Origin: Bordetella avium
GTDB taxonomy: Bacteria > Pseudomonadota > Gammaproteobacteria > Burkholderiales > Burkholderiaceae_B
Length of the DNA stretch: 64,000 bases
Assembly: GCF_034424645.1 (NCBI RefSeq)
Contig: NZ_CP139969.1
Span: 3,224,001 to 3,288,000, forward strand
Direction of reading: 5' to 3'
In this document: piece by piece, positions 18,733 through 27,576 of the stretch
How the letters are laid out: every line of letters starts with the position of its first letter
Numbering within the stretch: the first letter of the stretch is position 1
Notes under the pieces: generated by a model
The model's input: only the letters and a program-made list of their open reading frames with translations
Database searches by the model: none
What the model was told of the DNA's origin: nothing
Position numbers and translations under genes: made by a program

Positions 18733-19626
18733 ATGCAGACTGACGCCATCAACGACACCCCGCTGCCCGGCAGCGGCAGCCCCAACGCCGGCGCCTGGCA
18801 GCGTTTACGCCAGGAACTGCGCAGTTGGCCCGTCATGCTTTCTCTGGCCATTCTCATCCTCGTGGCCCTGGGCGCGATTTTCGCCCCCTGGATAGGCACC
18901 GTAGACCCGACCGCCATCAACCCCGGCGCCCGCCTCAAACCGCCTTTTGGCGAATATCTGTTCGGCACCGACGCCTTTGGCCGCGATGTCTGGTCGCGCG
19001 TGGTGTACGGCGCCCGTGTCTCGCTCCTGGCGGGCCTGGGCGCGGCCTTCATCAGCGTGGCGGTCGGACTGGTCATCGGCGTGCTGGCCGGCTGGTTCCG
19101 CAGCCTGGACGGCCTCATCATGCGCACGATGGACGCCATCATGGCCATCCCGGGCATTCTGCTGGCCATCGCGCTCGTTTCGGTCGGCGGCGCCAGCCTG
19201 ACCACCGTGCTGGTGGCCATCACCATTCCCGAAATTCCCCGGGTGGTGCGCCTGGTGCGCGGCCAGATCCTGAGCGTGCGCGAAGAGCCCTATGTCGAAG
19301 CCGCGCTGGCTCTGGGCACCCCGCTGCCGCTGCTGTTGTGGCGCCATATGGTGCCCAGCACGATCGCGCCGCTCACCGTCCAAGGCACCTATGTCTTCGC
19401 CTCGGCCATGCTGACCGAAGCCATCCTGAGTTTTCTGGGTGCGGGCATCCCGCCCGAGATTCCCTCCTGGGGCAACATCATGTCGGAGGGTCGCATGTAT
19501 TTCCGCATGCTGCCAGGCCTAATTCTTTTTCCCGGCCTGTTCCTGTCGCTGACCGTGCTGTCGGTCAACATGCTGGGCGACGCCCTGCGCGACGCGCTCG
19601 ATCCCAAGATGGCACGCCGGAGCTGA
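18733..19626 (+). CDS. ABC transporter permease (DppC type)
   Basis: 297 residues. N-terminal cytoplasmic tail, then six helices. DppC-type marks are FGTDAFGRDVWSRVVYGAR, and the EAA loop with VEAALALGTPLPLLLWRHM. ATG 18733 is 2 nt after the dppB-type stop; the in-frame extension upstream overlaps that gene. It pairs with the DppB-type permease as the second half of the inner-membrane channel. Confidence 0.93.
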   Translation: MQTDAINDTPLPGSGSPNAGAWQRLRQELRSWPVMLSLAILILVALGAIFAPWIGTVDPTAINPGARLKPPFGEYLFGTDAFGRDVWSRVVYGARVSLLAGLGAAFISVAVGLVIGVLAGWFRSLDGLIMRTMDAIMAIPGILLAIALVSVGGASLTTVLVAITIPEIPRVVRLVRGQILSVREEPYVEAALALGTPLPLLLWRHMVPSTIAPLTVQGTYVFASAMLTEAILSFLGAGIPPEIPSWGNIMSEGRMYFRMLPGLILFPGLFLSLTVLSVNMLGDALRDALDPKMARRS

Positions 19627-19629
19627 ACC

Positions 19630-21282
19630 ATGAAACCAGCCTCTCACCGCGATGCGGTGCTCTCCATTCGAGACCTTTCGGTCGAAGTACAAGGCACAGA
19701 CAGCCGCGTGGTGCGCCAGTTCAACCTGGATGTCCACCCGGGCGAAACAGTCTGCGTGGTCGGCGAATCCGGCTCCGGCAAGTCGGTCACATCCTTGGCG
19801 GTCATGGGCCTGCTGCCCGCCGGCATTCTTAAGGTCAGCGCCGGTTCGATCACGATCGATGGCGAGGATATCGTCAATGCCTCGCCGCGCCGTCTGCGCG
19901 AAATGCGCGCCACCCATATGGCCATGGTGTTCCAGGAGCCCATGACCGCCTTGAATCCCGTCCACAGGGTGGGCCAACAGGTTGACGAGGTGCTGCGCCT
20001 GCATCGTAAAACCATGAACCGCGCACAGCGCCGCGACAAGGTGCTGGAGATGTTCCGTTCGGTACACCTTCCGGACGTGGAGCGCATTTACGACGCTTAT
20101 CCGCACCAGCTCTCGGGCGGCCAGCGCCAGCGCATCGTGATCGCCATGGCGCTCATCCTGGAGCCCCGGCTGCTCATCGCCGATGAGCCGACCACCGCGC
20201 TGGATGTCACGACGCAAAAACAGATTCTCGCGCTCATCAAGGAGCTACAGGAGAAGCAGGGCACCGCCGTGCTGTTCATCACGCACGACTTCGGCGTCGT
20301 CGCCGAGATCGCCGACCGCATCGTCGTCATGAACCGGGGTGACCTGGTCGAGACCGGCACCCGCGATGACATCCTGACACGGCCCAGCCAGCCCTACACC
20401 CGCCGCCTGGTGTCCTCCGTCCCCAGCCTGGTCCCGACACAGCGGCCCGCCCCCGACGGGCAGGCCATTTTGCATGTGCAGAATTTAGGGCGCACCTATG
20501 GCGCTAAGCGCGGCCTCTTTGGCGCGGGCGGCCATTCTGTCGTGGCGGCGGCCGATGTGAACCTGGTGCTGCGCCGGGGTGAAATTCTGGGCATCGTGGG
20601 GGAGTCCGGCTCGGGCAAATCCACGGTCGCGCGTTGCATCGTACGCCTGATCGAACCCACTGCCGGCTCGCTTTGCCTGGGCGGCGAAGACGTCGCCCGA
20701 GTGCAGGGCGCCGCGCTTCGCCCCTTGCGCAAACGCATCCAGATCGTGTTTCAGGATCCCTACCGCTCGCTCAACCCGCGCCGGCCGGTCGGCGAGTCCA
20801 TCATCGAGGGCCTGCTCAACTTCGGCATGGCGCGCGAAGCCGCCGAACGCCGCGCCGGCGACACCTTGCGCGTGGTCGGCCTGAGCCCGGACGTCATGCA
20901 GCGCTACCCGCACCAATTCTCGGGAGGCCAGCGCCAACGCATCTGCATCGCCCGCGCCCTGGTCATGGAACCCGAAGTGCTGGTGGCCGACGAGGCCGTG
21001 TCAGCGCTGGATGTATCAGTGCAGGCGCAGGTACTGGATCTGCTCGAAGAGGTGCGCCAGCGGACCGGCGTGGGTGTGCTGTTCATCACGCACGACCTGC
21101 GCGTGGCCGCCCAGATCTGCGACACCATCATGGTGATGCAGCGCGGCCAGGTCGTCGAAACGGGCAGCGCCGCCACCGTTCTCACCCATCCCCAGCACGC
21201 CTATACCCGCGCCCTGATCGATGCCGCGCCGGGGCGCGGCTGGGATTTCCGCAATTTCCGCCCCCTGCAGGCGGCCGCCTGA
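19630..21282 (+). CDS. Fused DppD-DppF type ATP-binding protein
   Basis: 550 residues with two complete ATPase halves. First half: Walker [10 protein letters not shown], signature LSGGQRQRI, Walker [13 protein letters not shown]. Second half: Walker [10 protein letters not shown], signature FSGGQRQRI, Walker [13 protein letters not shown]. Peptide importers often encode these as separate DppD and DppF; here they are one chain, so the nucleotide-binding dimer is intramolecular. It follows the second permease by 3 nt. The second Walker B has DEAVSALD in place of the usual DEPVSALD, a mild deviation. Confidence 0.94.
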   Translation: MKPASHRDAVLSIRDLSVEVQGTDSRVVRQFNLDVHPGETVCVVGESGSGKSVTSLAVMGLLPAGILKVSAGSITIDGEDIVNASPRRLREMRATHMAMVFQEPMTALNPVHRVGQQVDEVLRLHRKTMNRAQRRDKVLEMFRSVHLPDVERIYDAYPHQLSGGQRQRIVIAMALILEPRLLIADEPTTALDVTTQKQILALIKELQEKQGTAVLFITHDFGVVAEIADRIVVMNRGDLVETGTRDDILTRPSQPYTRRLVSSVPSLVPTQRPAPDGQAILHVQNLGRTYGAKRGLFGAGGHSVVAAADVNLVLRRGEILGIVGESGSGKSTVARCIVRLIEPTAGSLCLGGEDVARVQGAALRPLRKRIQIVFQDPYRSLNPRRPVGESIIEGLLNFGMAREAAERRAGDTLRVVGLSPDVMQRYPHQFSGGQRQRICIARALVMEPEVLVADEAVSALDVSVQAQVLDLLEEVRQRTGVGVLFITHDLRVAAQICDTIMVMQRGQVVETGSAATVLTHPQHAYTRALIDAAPGRGWDFRNFRPLQAAA

Positions 21283-21328
21283 GTTGGCCTGCATATCCAG
21301 GCATTCCTGACATGACAAGGAGCAGTAA

Positions 21329-22804
21329 ATGCGTTGGCTGTTAGCAATGATCAAGCACGAGACGAACACGTTTTCGCCCGTGCCCACACCTCTGGCGCGT
21401 TTTTTTCGCGGCAGCCCGGAAATCCTGTGCGGCGAACGCGCCATCCGCGCCTACGAAGACACCGATAGCGGCCTGGGCGGCTACATCGAAGTGGCGCGCC
21501 GCGTCGGCGCCGAAATCGTCGTGCCGGTGGCCGCCGAATCCTGGCCCAGTTCGCCCACCGATGCGGCCACCTACGAACAGCTTTGCAGCCTGATCCTCAA
21601 TGAAGTGCGCAAGGGGGGCTATGACGCCATTTTGCTCGATCTGCATGGCGCGATGGTGGCCGAGGGGGTCGAGGACGCCGAAGGCCAATTGCTCAGGCGT
21701 CTGCGCGAAATCGACCCGCGCACACCCGTAGGAGTGACGCTGGACATGCACGCCAACGTCTACGACGACATCATCCAGAACGCGAACGTCGTCACCGGTT
21801 TCCATACCTATCCCCACGTGGACATCCGCGAAAGCGGCGTGCGCGCGGCCGAAGTGATTGTGCGCACCCTCAAAGGCGAGATCAAACCCGTGATGCGTTG
21901 GGGCAATGTGCCCATGCTGCCCCACGTCATGTGCCAGGGCACCCATGCCGACCCCAACAAATCCTTGCAGGCGCGCTGTATCGAGCTGGAACAGGGCGCG
22001 GTGCTGGCCGCTTCGGTATTCGTCGGGTTTCCGCACGCGGACATCCGCGAGGCGGGGCTGTCGGCCGTGGTCTGCACCAATGACGACCCACAGGCCGCAC
22101 AGGCCTATTGCGACGCGCTGCTGGATCAGGCCTGGACGCAACGCGAAAAATGGGTCTTCCACCCGGAGCCGCTCGAACCCACCATTGCACACGCAAAATC
22201 GCTGACGCAAGGGCCGGTCGTGCTGCTGGATCACTTCGACAATACCGGCTCGGGCGGCACGATGGACACCACGACCGTGTTGGCCGAGATCCTGCGCCAG
22301 GAGCTGGAAAACGTTGTGTTCTACGCTATCTGCGATCCGCAGGCCGCGCAGGAGGCCGCCTCGGCGGGTGTGGGCAACACCATCACGATCCAGCTGGGCG
22401 GCAAAGTCCCCATGCCTGCGCTCAAGGTGGAAAACCGGCCGCTCGCTGTGACGGGCCGCGTCAAACTGATTTTCGACGGTGTGTATCTCAATCGCGGCCC
22501 CATGTACCGGGGCGTGCGCAACGATACCGGCCTAACCGTCGTGCTGGACACCGGGCGGGTCGAGATCATCATCGTGTCGCGCCACCAAGAGCCCTTTGAC
22601 ATCAACTGTCTGCTGTCGGCCGGTATCGATCCGCTGCAAAAGCGCTATGTGGTCTTGAAATCGCGCGTGCACTGGCGGGCGGGCTTCGCCAGCATGGCAA
22701 GCGAGATCATCGAGTGCACGGGCACGGGCGTCACCACTTCTGATTACAGCCAGATCGAGTTCAAACATGTCAGACGGCCTATTTATCCGCTGGACACTAT
22801 GTAA
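21329..22804 (+). CDS. M81 family metallopeptidase (MlrC-like), second paralogue
   Basis: 491 residues, full length. It shares the key motifs of the first paralogue: MIKHETNTFSP, LLDLHGAMVAEG, TLDMHANVYDD, FHTYPHVDIRESG and DHFDNTGSGGTMDTT. The chains differ clearly elsewhere, so this is an old duplication or two acquisitions rather than a recent copy. GGAG is about 7 nt before the ATG at 21329. It lies 46 bp after the ATPase gene and closes the transporter cluster, which suggests two related hydrolytic steps or two specificities for one imported substrate class. Confidence 0.87.
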   Translation: MRWLLAMIKHETNTFSPVPTPLARFFRGSPEILCGERAIRAYEDTDSGLGGYIEVARRVGAEIVVPVAAESWPSSPTDAATYEQLCSLILNEVRKGGYDAILLDLHGAMVAEGVEDAEGQLLRRLREIDPRTPVGVTLDMHANVYDDIIQNANVVTGFHTYPHVDIRESGVRAAEVIVRTLKGEIKPVMRWGNVPMLPHVMCQGTHADPNKSLQARCIELEQGAVLAASVFVGFPHADIREAGLSAVVCTNDDPQAAQAYCDALLDQAWTQREKWVFHPEPLEPTIAHAKSLTQGPVVLLDHFDNTGSGGTMDTTTVLAEILRQELENVVFYAICDPQAAQEAASAGVGNTITIQLGGKVPMPALKVENRPLAVTGRVKLIFDGVYLNRGPMYRGVRNDTGLTVVLDTGRVEIIIVSRHQEPFDINCLLSAGIDPLQKRYVVLKSRVHWRAGFASMASEIIECTGTGVTTSDYSQIEFKHVRRPIYPLDTM

Positions 22805-22868
22805 GGCGGCTTAGCCCCCGGGCTATACTTCCTCGGGTTTACCCTTGCCGCCACGCGGCAGACCGGCA

Positions 22869-22892
22869 CGCCAGGGTTTTCACACCCTGGCG
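22869..22892 (+). other. Hairpin between the peptidase gene and the first DUF945 gene
   Basis: Perfect 9-bp stem CGCCAGGGT/ACCCTGGCG with a 6-nt loop TTTCAC, no U tract. It could be a weak terminator of the transporter cluster or a leader structure of the downstream gene. A TATACT hexamer lies upstream at about 22823, without a convincing -35. Confidence 0.45.
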
Positions 22893-22915
22893 CGCGCAAC
22901 ACCAACGAGGAAAAC

Positions 22916-24364
22916 ATGAAAAAAAGCGTGGCGCTAACCGCTGGCGTGGTCATTGTGCTGGCAGGCGCATGGTTGGGAGGCACCTGGTACACGGGCCAAC
23001 GTGTGGCCGACGAAAGCCAGGTGCGGCTGGATCAGATCAACGACTATCTGACGGCCAATTTCCCCGGAGAAGGCCTCAAGCTCGAACAGCTCTCCTATTC
23101 GCGTGGCTTTTTTTCGACCCAGGCCCGTTACGGGCTGAGCGCCGGCGGCCTGCCTGCCAGCATTCTGAAGCCGGGCGCACGCCTGGAAATCGACGCGCGT
23201 GTCGATCACGGCCCGCTGCCGGCCGGCTCGCTGGCGCAAGGCCACTTCCTGCCCACCATGGCCTATATGCACGCCCAGATTGCCGACACCGAGGCCGCAC
23301 GCACCCTGTTTGCCGGCGCCCAGGGCAAGAACCCCTTGAGCGCTGACGCCGTGCTCAAGTACGGCGGCGGCGCCTCGGTGCAGGCCGAAGCCGCCCCCCT
23401 GCAATTGGCTGAACCCAAACTCAGCTTCGGCGGCGCCCGCTTCGATGGCGACCTGGGCAAGCAGCTTTCCACGGTCAAGGGCAAACTCAGCCTGGAGCCG
23501 GTCACGCTGCTGCTGCCGGAAGACGAGCAGACGACGCCCATGCTGGTGAAGCTGGGTCCGTCCGTGCTGGACATGGACGGCAAGGCCAGCCAATACGGCT
23601 ATCACGTCGGCTCCAGCACGCTGCATGTGGACAGTATCGACGTGCAAGCGCAGGGAGAAGGCGGCGGCCATTTCGCCATCGGCGGCCTGAATTACCGGGC
23701 CATCGCCAGCGAGAACGGCCAGTTCATCGACGGCCAGGCAGATTTCGGCCTGAACTCACTGAGCATCAATGGCAGCGCGCTGGGCAGCCAGCAGCTTTCG
23801 CTGAAGTTCGCCCGTATCGATGGCGCGAAGGTCAAGGCCTTCAATGAGGTGTATACGCGCCTGGCCGCCGAAACCGCGGCAAAAGGCCGCCCGCAGGATG
23901 ACTTCGACCGCGCGCAGATAGAGCAATTGGTCAATGCCGGCCTGCCCCTCTTGGCCGACAACCCGACTATCGCCATCGACCCCCTGGTCTGGAAAAACGA
24001 CAAGGGCGAAAGCCGCCTGAACCTCACCCTCACGCTGGCCCTGCCTGCCGAGGCCCAGAAATACGATGCCAGCTTTGTGCGTCAGGCCATCAAAAACCTG
24101 GACCTCAAACTGACGCTGAACAAACCCATGCTGACGGAGCTGGGCAGCACGATTCTGCAATTGCAGGGGCAGCCGCCCGAAGCTGCCGCGCAACAGGCCG
24201 TGCGTCAGATCAACAATATTTCCGGCATGGCAATGATGCTCAACCTGGGCAAGCTCCAGGGCAATGACATCATCAGCGACCTGCACTACGGAAACGGCAT
24301 ATTCAGCCTGAATGGCCGCGACATGCCTGTAGATGCCTTGCTGGGCATGCTGCCGCAGCATTGA
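22916..24364 (+). CDS. YdgA/DUF945 family protein, first paralogue
   Basis: 482 residues. A single N-terminal membrane helix (VALTAGVVIVLAGAWLGGTW) anchors a long soluble domain outside the cytoplasm. The domain has the DUF945 features GLKLEQLSYSRGFFSTQARY near the start and alternating beta-strand character throughout. The function of the family is unknown; E. coli YdgA is a membrane-anchored periplasmic protein. GAGG precedes the ATG. A clearly related gene follows 169 bp later. Confidence 0.82.
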   Translation: MKKSVALTAGVVIVLAGAWLGGTWYTGQRVADESQVRLDQINDYLTANFPGEGLKLEQLSYSRGFFSTQARYGLSAGGLPASILKPGARLEIDARVDHGPLPAGSLAQGHFLPTMAYMHAQIADTEAARTLFAGAQGKNPLSADAVLKYGGGASVQAEAAPLQLAEPKLSFGGARFDGDLGKQLSTVKGKLSLEPVTLLLPEDEQTTPMLVKLGPSVLDMDGKASQYGYHVGSSTLHVDSIDVQAQGEGGGHFAIGGLNYRAIASENGQFIDGQADFGLNSLSINGSALGSQQLSLKFARIDGAKVKAFNEVYTRLAAETAAKGRPQDDFDRAQIEQLVNAGLPLLADNPTIAIDPLVWKNDKGESRLNLTLTLALPAEAQKYDASFVRQAIKNLDLKLTLNKPMLTELGSTILQLQGQPPEAAAQQAVRQINNISGMAMMLNLGKLQGNDIISDLHYGNGIFSLNGRDMPVDALLGMLPQH

Positions 24365-24374
24365 TCGCGGACTC

Positions 24375-24405
24375 GCGCGCATCCCTCGGCGCGAGGGATG
24401 CGCGC
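24375..24405 (+). terminator. Long GC-rich hairpin between the two DUF945 genes
   Basis: A 13-bp perfect stem (24375-24387 with 24393-24405) and a 5-nt loop begin 10 nt after the stop. Only TTGATCC follows, so it is a poor intrinsic terminator. A TATACT hexamer at 24471-24476 further down suggests the second gene may also have its own promoter. Confidence 0.5.
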
Positions 24406-24533
24406 TTGATCCATTTGCAATTTGACATGGCTAGTAACCTGACAGGCTGTTGTCTGTCTTGCCTGGTCGCTATACTCGCCGCGGGCCGGACCTGGCCGCG
24501 CGCGCGCCGCGCCATTACTCAGGAATATAAAAA

Positions 24534-26420
24534 ATGAAGAAGCGTGTTGCGATCACCTCCGGAGTGGTCATCGTTGGAGTGGGAGCGTGGCTGGGCGCCA
24601 CGTGGTACACGGGTAAGCGCATCGAAGAGCAGACCCATCAGTATCTGGCGCAGGCTAACGAAAAGCTGGCCAACGTCTTGCCGGGCCTCACCATCCGCCT
24701 GGAGCAAGACCGCTATGACCGCGGCTTTTTCAGCAGCCAGGCACGCTATACCTTGAGCTTCACCGCCGATAAGGACGACGAGACGCCCCTGGCCATCTCG
24801 TTCAAGAGCGATATCGCCCACGGCCCCTTCCCCGGCGGCGCCATCAAGCGCGGCAAGTTCCTGCCTCAACTGGCTTTCGTTCACTCCGAACTGGAAAGCA
24901 ACGAGCAAATCAAACCCCTGTTCGACATGGCCCAGGGTAAAACCCCGCTGTGGAGCAACGCGATCATTTCCTATGACGGCGTGGTCGATGATCAAGCCGG
25001 CATCGCCGCGCTGAGCCTCAACAAGGACGGAGGTGCAATCGATTTCAGCGGCGCGGCCATTAATACCGTTTATGACTATCGCACGCAGGCCGTAAAGGGC
25101 CGACTTCAGGCCGACCAGCTCTTGGTCGATGTGCCCAAGGGCGACACGCCCTCCAAGGCAAGCCTGAACGGCCTGAGCCTGGACATCGATACACATCTGG
25201 GCAAATTCGGCGTGTCGGTGGGCAATTCGGGCCTGCTGATCAAACGCCTGGAACTCCAGACGCCCAATATCGACCAGAAGCTGCTCATCGAGAACCTGGG
25301 CTATGCCGTAGTGGTTTCCGAAGACGATAAATTCGTCGGCGGCAAGGCGGTGTACAAAGTAGATAAGGTCGGCCTGGCCGACACCGATCTCGGCGGCGGC
25401 GAGTTGGCCCTGTCGGTCAGCCATCTGGATGGCCCGGCCCTGAAGTCGCTGAGCGCAACCTACAAACAGATGATGCACAGCCTGATGGGCGCCGGACAGG
25501 CAGATGAAGGCCAACAGGACGAGCAGGTCGCTTCGGTGATCGAAAACGCCACCAAACTGCTCGCGGCCAATCCCAGCCTCGGCATCGACCAGCTTGTGTG
25601 GCGCAACACGGCCGGCGAAAGCCGCTTCAATCTTGCGCTCGACCTGACCCTGCCGCCGGGCAAGGACCTGGCCGCGCTAGACCTGTCCGAAGGCGCCTCG
25701 CAACTGGTTCAACAACTCGTCAAAAGCATCGCTGCCGAACTGAAAGTCTCCAAGCCGATGGCAGCCCTGCTGGCGCAGCAAGTCCTGACGCTGCGCGGCG
25801 CAAGCCCCGAACAGGCCAAGCGCGAAGCCGACGAAACCATTCAGGGCCTGGCAGGCATGGCAGAAATGATGGCGCTGGGCCGCAACGATGGCGATAACAT
25901 CATCAGCAAGTTCAACTATGCCGATGGGCGCGGTGAGCTCAACGGCAAGGAAGTGCCAGTCAAGGAATGGCTGGCCGAACTGGGCAACTCGCTGGGCGGC
26001 GACGACGTTGAGGAGGCCGAAGAAACGATCATCTTCGACACCCTCGAGGCCGACATGATTGGCGCTCTGCTCGACGAAGCGGGCTACGACTACGACTACG
26101 ATGCCGCCACGCGCCGCTTCACGATCGATCCCGATGGGATGACGCCCACCGCTATCAGCGCTACGCTGATCTGCGCGCCGGACTGCACCACGCTGCGCAT
26201 GCAAGCCGTCTATGACGACCTGCCTGTCCCCTCCCCAGCCGACATCACGCGCTGGAACGAGGAGTACCAAACCTTCGGACGCGCCTCGATCAACAAGCGG
26301 GGGAAGGTCGTATTGCAAAACGATGTCGATGTCTCCGACGGCCTCTCGCTCGACGTCCTGCAAATCTACCTGCTGACCTTCTTGGCCATCAGCGACGATT
26401 TCCCGGAAATCGAAGAGTAA
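24534..26420 (+). CDS. YdgA/DUF945 family protein with C-terminal YbjN-like domain
   Basis: 628 residues. Residues 1 to about 485 parallel the first paralogue: one membrane helix (VAITSGVVIVGVGAWLGATW), then LTIRLEQDRYDRGFFSSQARY and DUF945 strands, ending with the shared motif NIISKFNYADGRGELNGKEV. An acidic linker (DDVEEAEETI) leads into about 130 extra residues with FDTLEADMIGALLDEAGYDYDYD, TRWNEEYQTFGRASI and LLTFLAISDDFPEIEE. These resemble the YbjN fold (type III chaperone-like). The extension is absent from the first paralogue. Function unknown for both domains. Confidence 0.8.
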   Translation: MKKRVAITSGVVIVGVGAWLGATWYTGKRIEEQTHQYLAQANEKLANVLPGLTIRLEQDRYDRGFFSSQARYTLSFTADKDDETPLAISFKSDIAHGPFPGGAIKRGKFLPQLAFVHSELESNEQIKPLFDMAQGKTPLWSNAIISYDGVVDDQAGIAALSLNKDGGAIDFSGAAINTVYDYRTQAVKGRLQADQLLVDVPKGDTPSKASLNGLSLDIDTHLGKFGVSVGNSGLLIKRLELQTPNIDQKLLIENLGYAVVVSEDDKFVGGKAVYKVDKVGLADTDLGGGELALSVSHLDGPALKSLSATYKQMMHSLMGAGQADEGQQDEQVASVIENATKLLAANPSLGIDQLVWRNTAGESRFNLALDLTLPPGKDLAALDLSEGASQLVQQLVKSIAAELKVSKPMAALLAQQVLTLRGASPEQAKREADETIQGLAGMAEMMALGRNDGDNIISKFNYADGRGELNGKEVPVKEWLAELGNSLGGDDVEEAEETIIFDTLEADMIGALLDEAGYDYDYDAATRRFTIDPDGMTPTAISATLICAPDCTTLRMQAVYDDLPVPSPADITRWNEEYQTFGRASINKRGKVVLQNDVDVSDGLSLDVLQIYLLTFLAISDDFPEIEE

Positions 26421-26449
26421 AACTCAGCAGATCTACAGGCAATCCTCAA

Positions 26450-26485
26450 CCCCAAGCGCTGGCATTCCCGCGTTTGGGGTTTTTT
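26450..26485 (+). terminator. Rho-independent terminator after the DUF945-YbjN gene
   Basis: A 10-bp stem with one G-U pair (CCCCAAGCGC, 26450-26459, with GCGTTTGGGG, 26470-26479), followed by six T. It ends the DUF945 pair. The rest of the gap to the methyltransferase gene (26486-26656) shows no gene. Confidence 0.88.
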
Positions 26486-26656
26486 CTCATCTGCATCCAG
26501 GCCAGCGGAAAATAGCCCTGCATAAAGCCAGCAATATCGACTCTTTTTGACAGACTAGACTGCTTTATTGGTCCGTCTGGTATGGTTTGTCGAGGGCTTT
26601 GGCCATCATCCGGAAGTCCTCGCCCCGCCAGGGCGGCCCCTCCCGGAGCCGAACCC

Positions 26657-27481
26657 ATGTCTTTTACTGCCAGGTTAAGCGCCGCGGCCAAATGGCCCGC
26701 ATGGCGCGCTCGACGCACGCTCTGGAAAATCAATAAACGCCGCTATCGCCCGAGCTTCGGTCCTGCCTATGCTCCCGGCCTGGCGCTGCGCAGCATGGGT
26801 ACGGCCTATGGCGGCTGGACTTTTGTCGATGATCCGCAGTTGCGCTGCGCCCATATCATCAGCTGCGGCCTGGGCACCGATGCCTCTTTTGACATCAAAT
26901 TCGCCACCCACTACGGGGCAAGCACGCTTATCGTCGATCCGACGCCCAGCGCCATCCGCCATTTCAGAGCGATCGAGGCCAGGCTGGGCGAACCCGCGGC
27001 CCTCCCCTACCCGAAAAAAGGCAACATCCCTGCCGAAGCCTATGACTTACGCGCCATCCGGCCAGGCCAGCTACGCCTGGCTCCCACGGCCCTGTGGGTA
27101 GAGGCCGGCAACATCCGTTTCTACGCTCCGCCCGACAATGGCGTGTCGCACTCGATCAACAACTATGGCAATCACTACCGGCACGACACGCCTTATATCG
27201 AAGTCGCCGCCGCGCCGCTGGACATACTGATGCGCGATTACGGCCTCAGCGTCCCGCCGCTGATCAAACTCGACATCGAGGGTGCCGAAATCGAAGTCAT
27301 TCACGACATGATGGAGAAAGGGATTTTCCCGCAGCAGATACTGGTGGAATACGATGAGCTGGCCCGCCCGAGCGCCCGCAACCAGGCGCGCATTCAGGAC
27401 GCACACCACGCCCTCCTGGCCCACGGCTACCTACTCGTTCACTGCGATGGCCATATGAACTTCACCTACTGGCGAAACTGA
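26657..27481 (+). CDS. FkbM family methyltransferase
   Basis: 274 residues. A Rossmann-type SAM-binding region begins IISCGLGTDASFDIKFA and STLIVDPTPSAI. The FkbM mark PPLIKLDIEGAEIEVIHDM is present near residue 215. Family members O-methylate sugars or natural products, and some act on surface glycans. Start: ATG 26657 with GGAG upstream. It stands alone between two terminators, with no partner that would reveal its substrate; a link to the surface-polysaccharide cluster 20 kb away is speculation. Confidence 0.85.
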   Translation: MSFTARLSAAAKWPAWRARRTLWKINKRRYRPSFGPAYAPGLALRSMGTAYGGWTFVDDPQLRCAHIISCGLGTDASFDIKFATHYGASTLIVDPTPSAIRHFRAIEARLGEPAALPYPKKGNIPAEAYDLRAIRPGQLRLAPTALWVEAGNIRFYAPPDNGVSHSINNYGNHYRHDTPYIEVAAAPLDILMRDYGLSVPPLIKLDIEGAEIEVIHDMMEKGIFPQQILVEYDELARPSARNQARIQDAHHALLAHGYLLVHCDGHMNFTYWRN

Positions 27482-27529
27482 GGCGACAAGGGGTAAGGGC
27501 TATCCCCCCTGCGCGGGCCTGCTGCCCAT

Positions 27530-27566
27530 AAAAAACCGGCCGCGCCCAAGCGCGGCCGGTTTTTTT
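27530..27566. terminator. Bidirectional Rho-independent terminator
   Basis: Perfect 10-bp stem CCGGCCGCGC/GCGCGGCCGG with loop CCAA (27536-27559), six A on the left and seven T on the right. It serves both the plus-strand methyltransferase gene and the minus-strand gcv operon, which converge here. Confidence 0.95.
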
Positions 27567-27576
27567 GACGTGCCGA

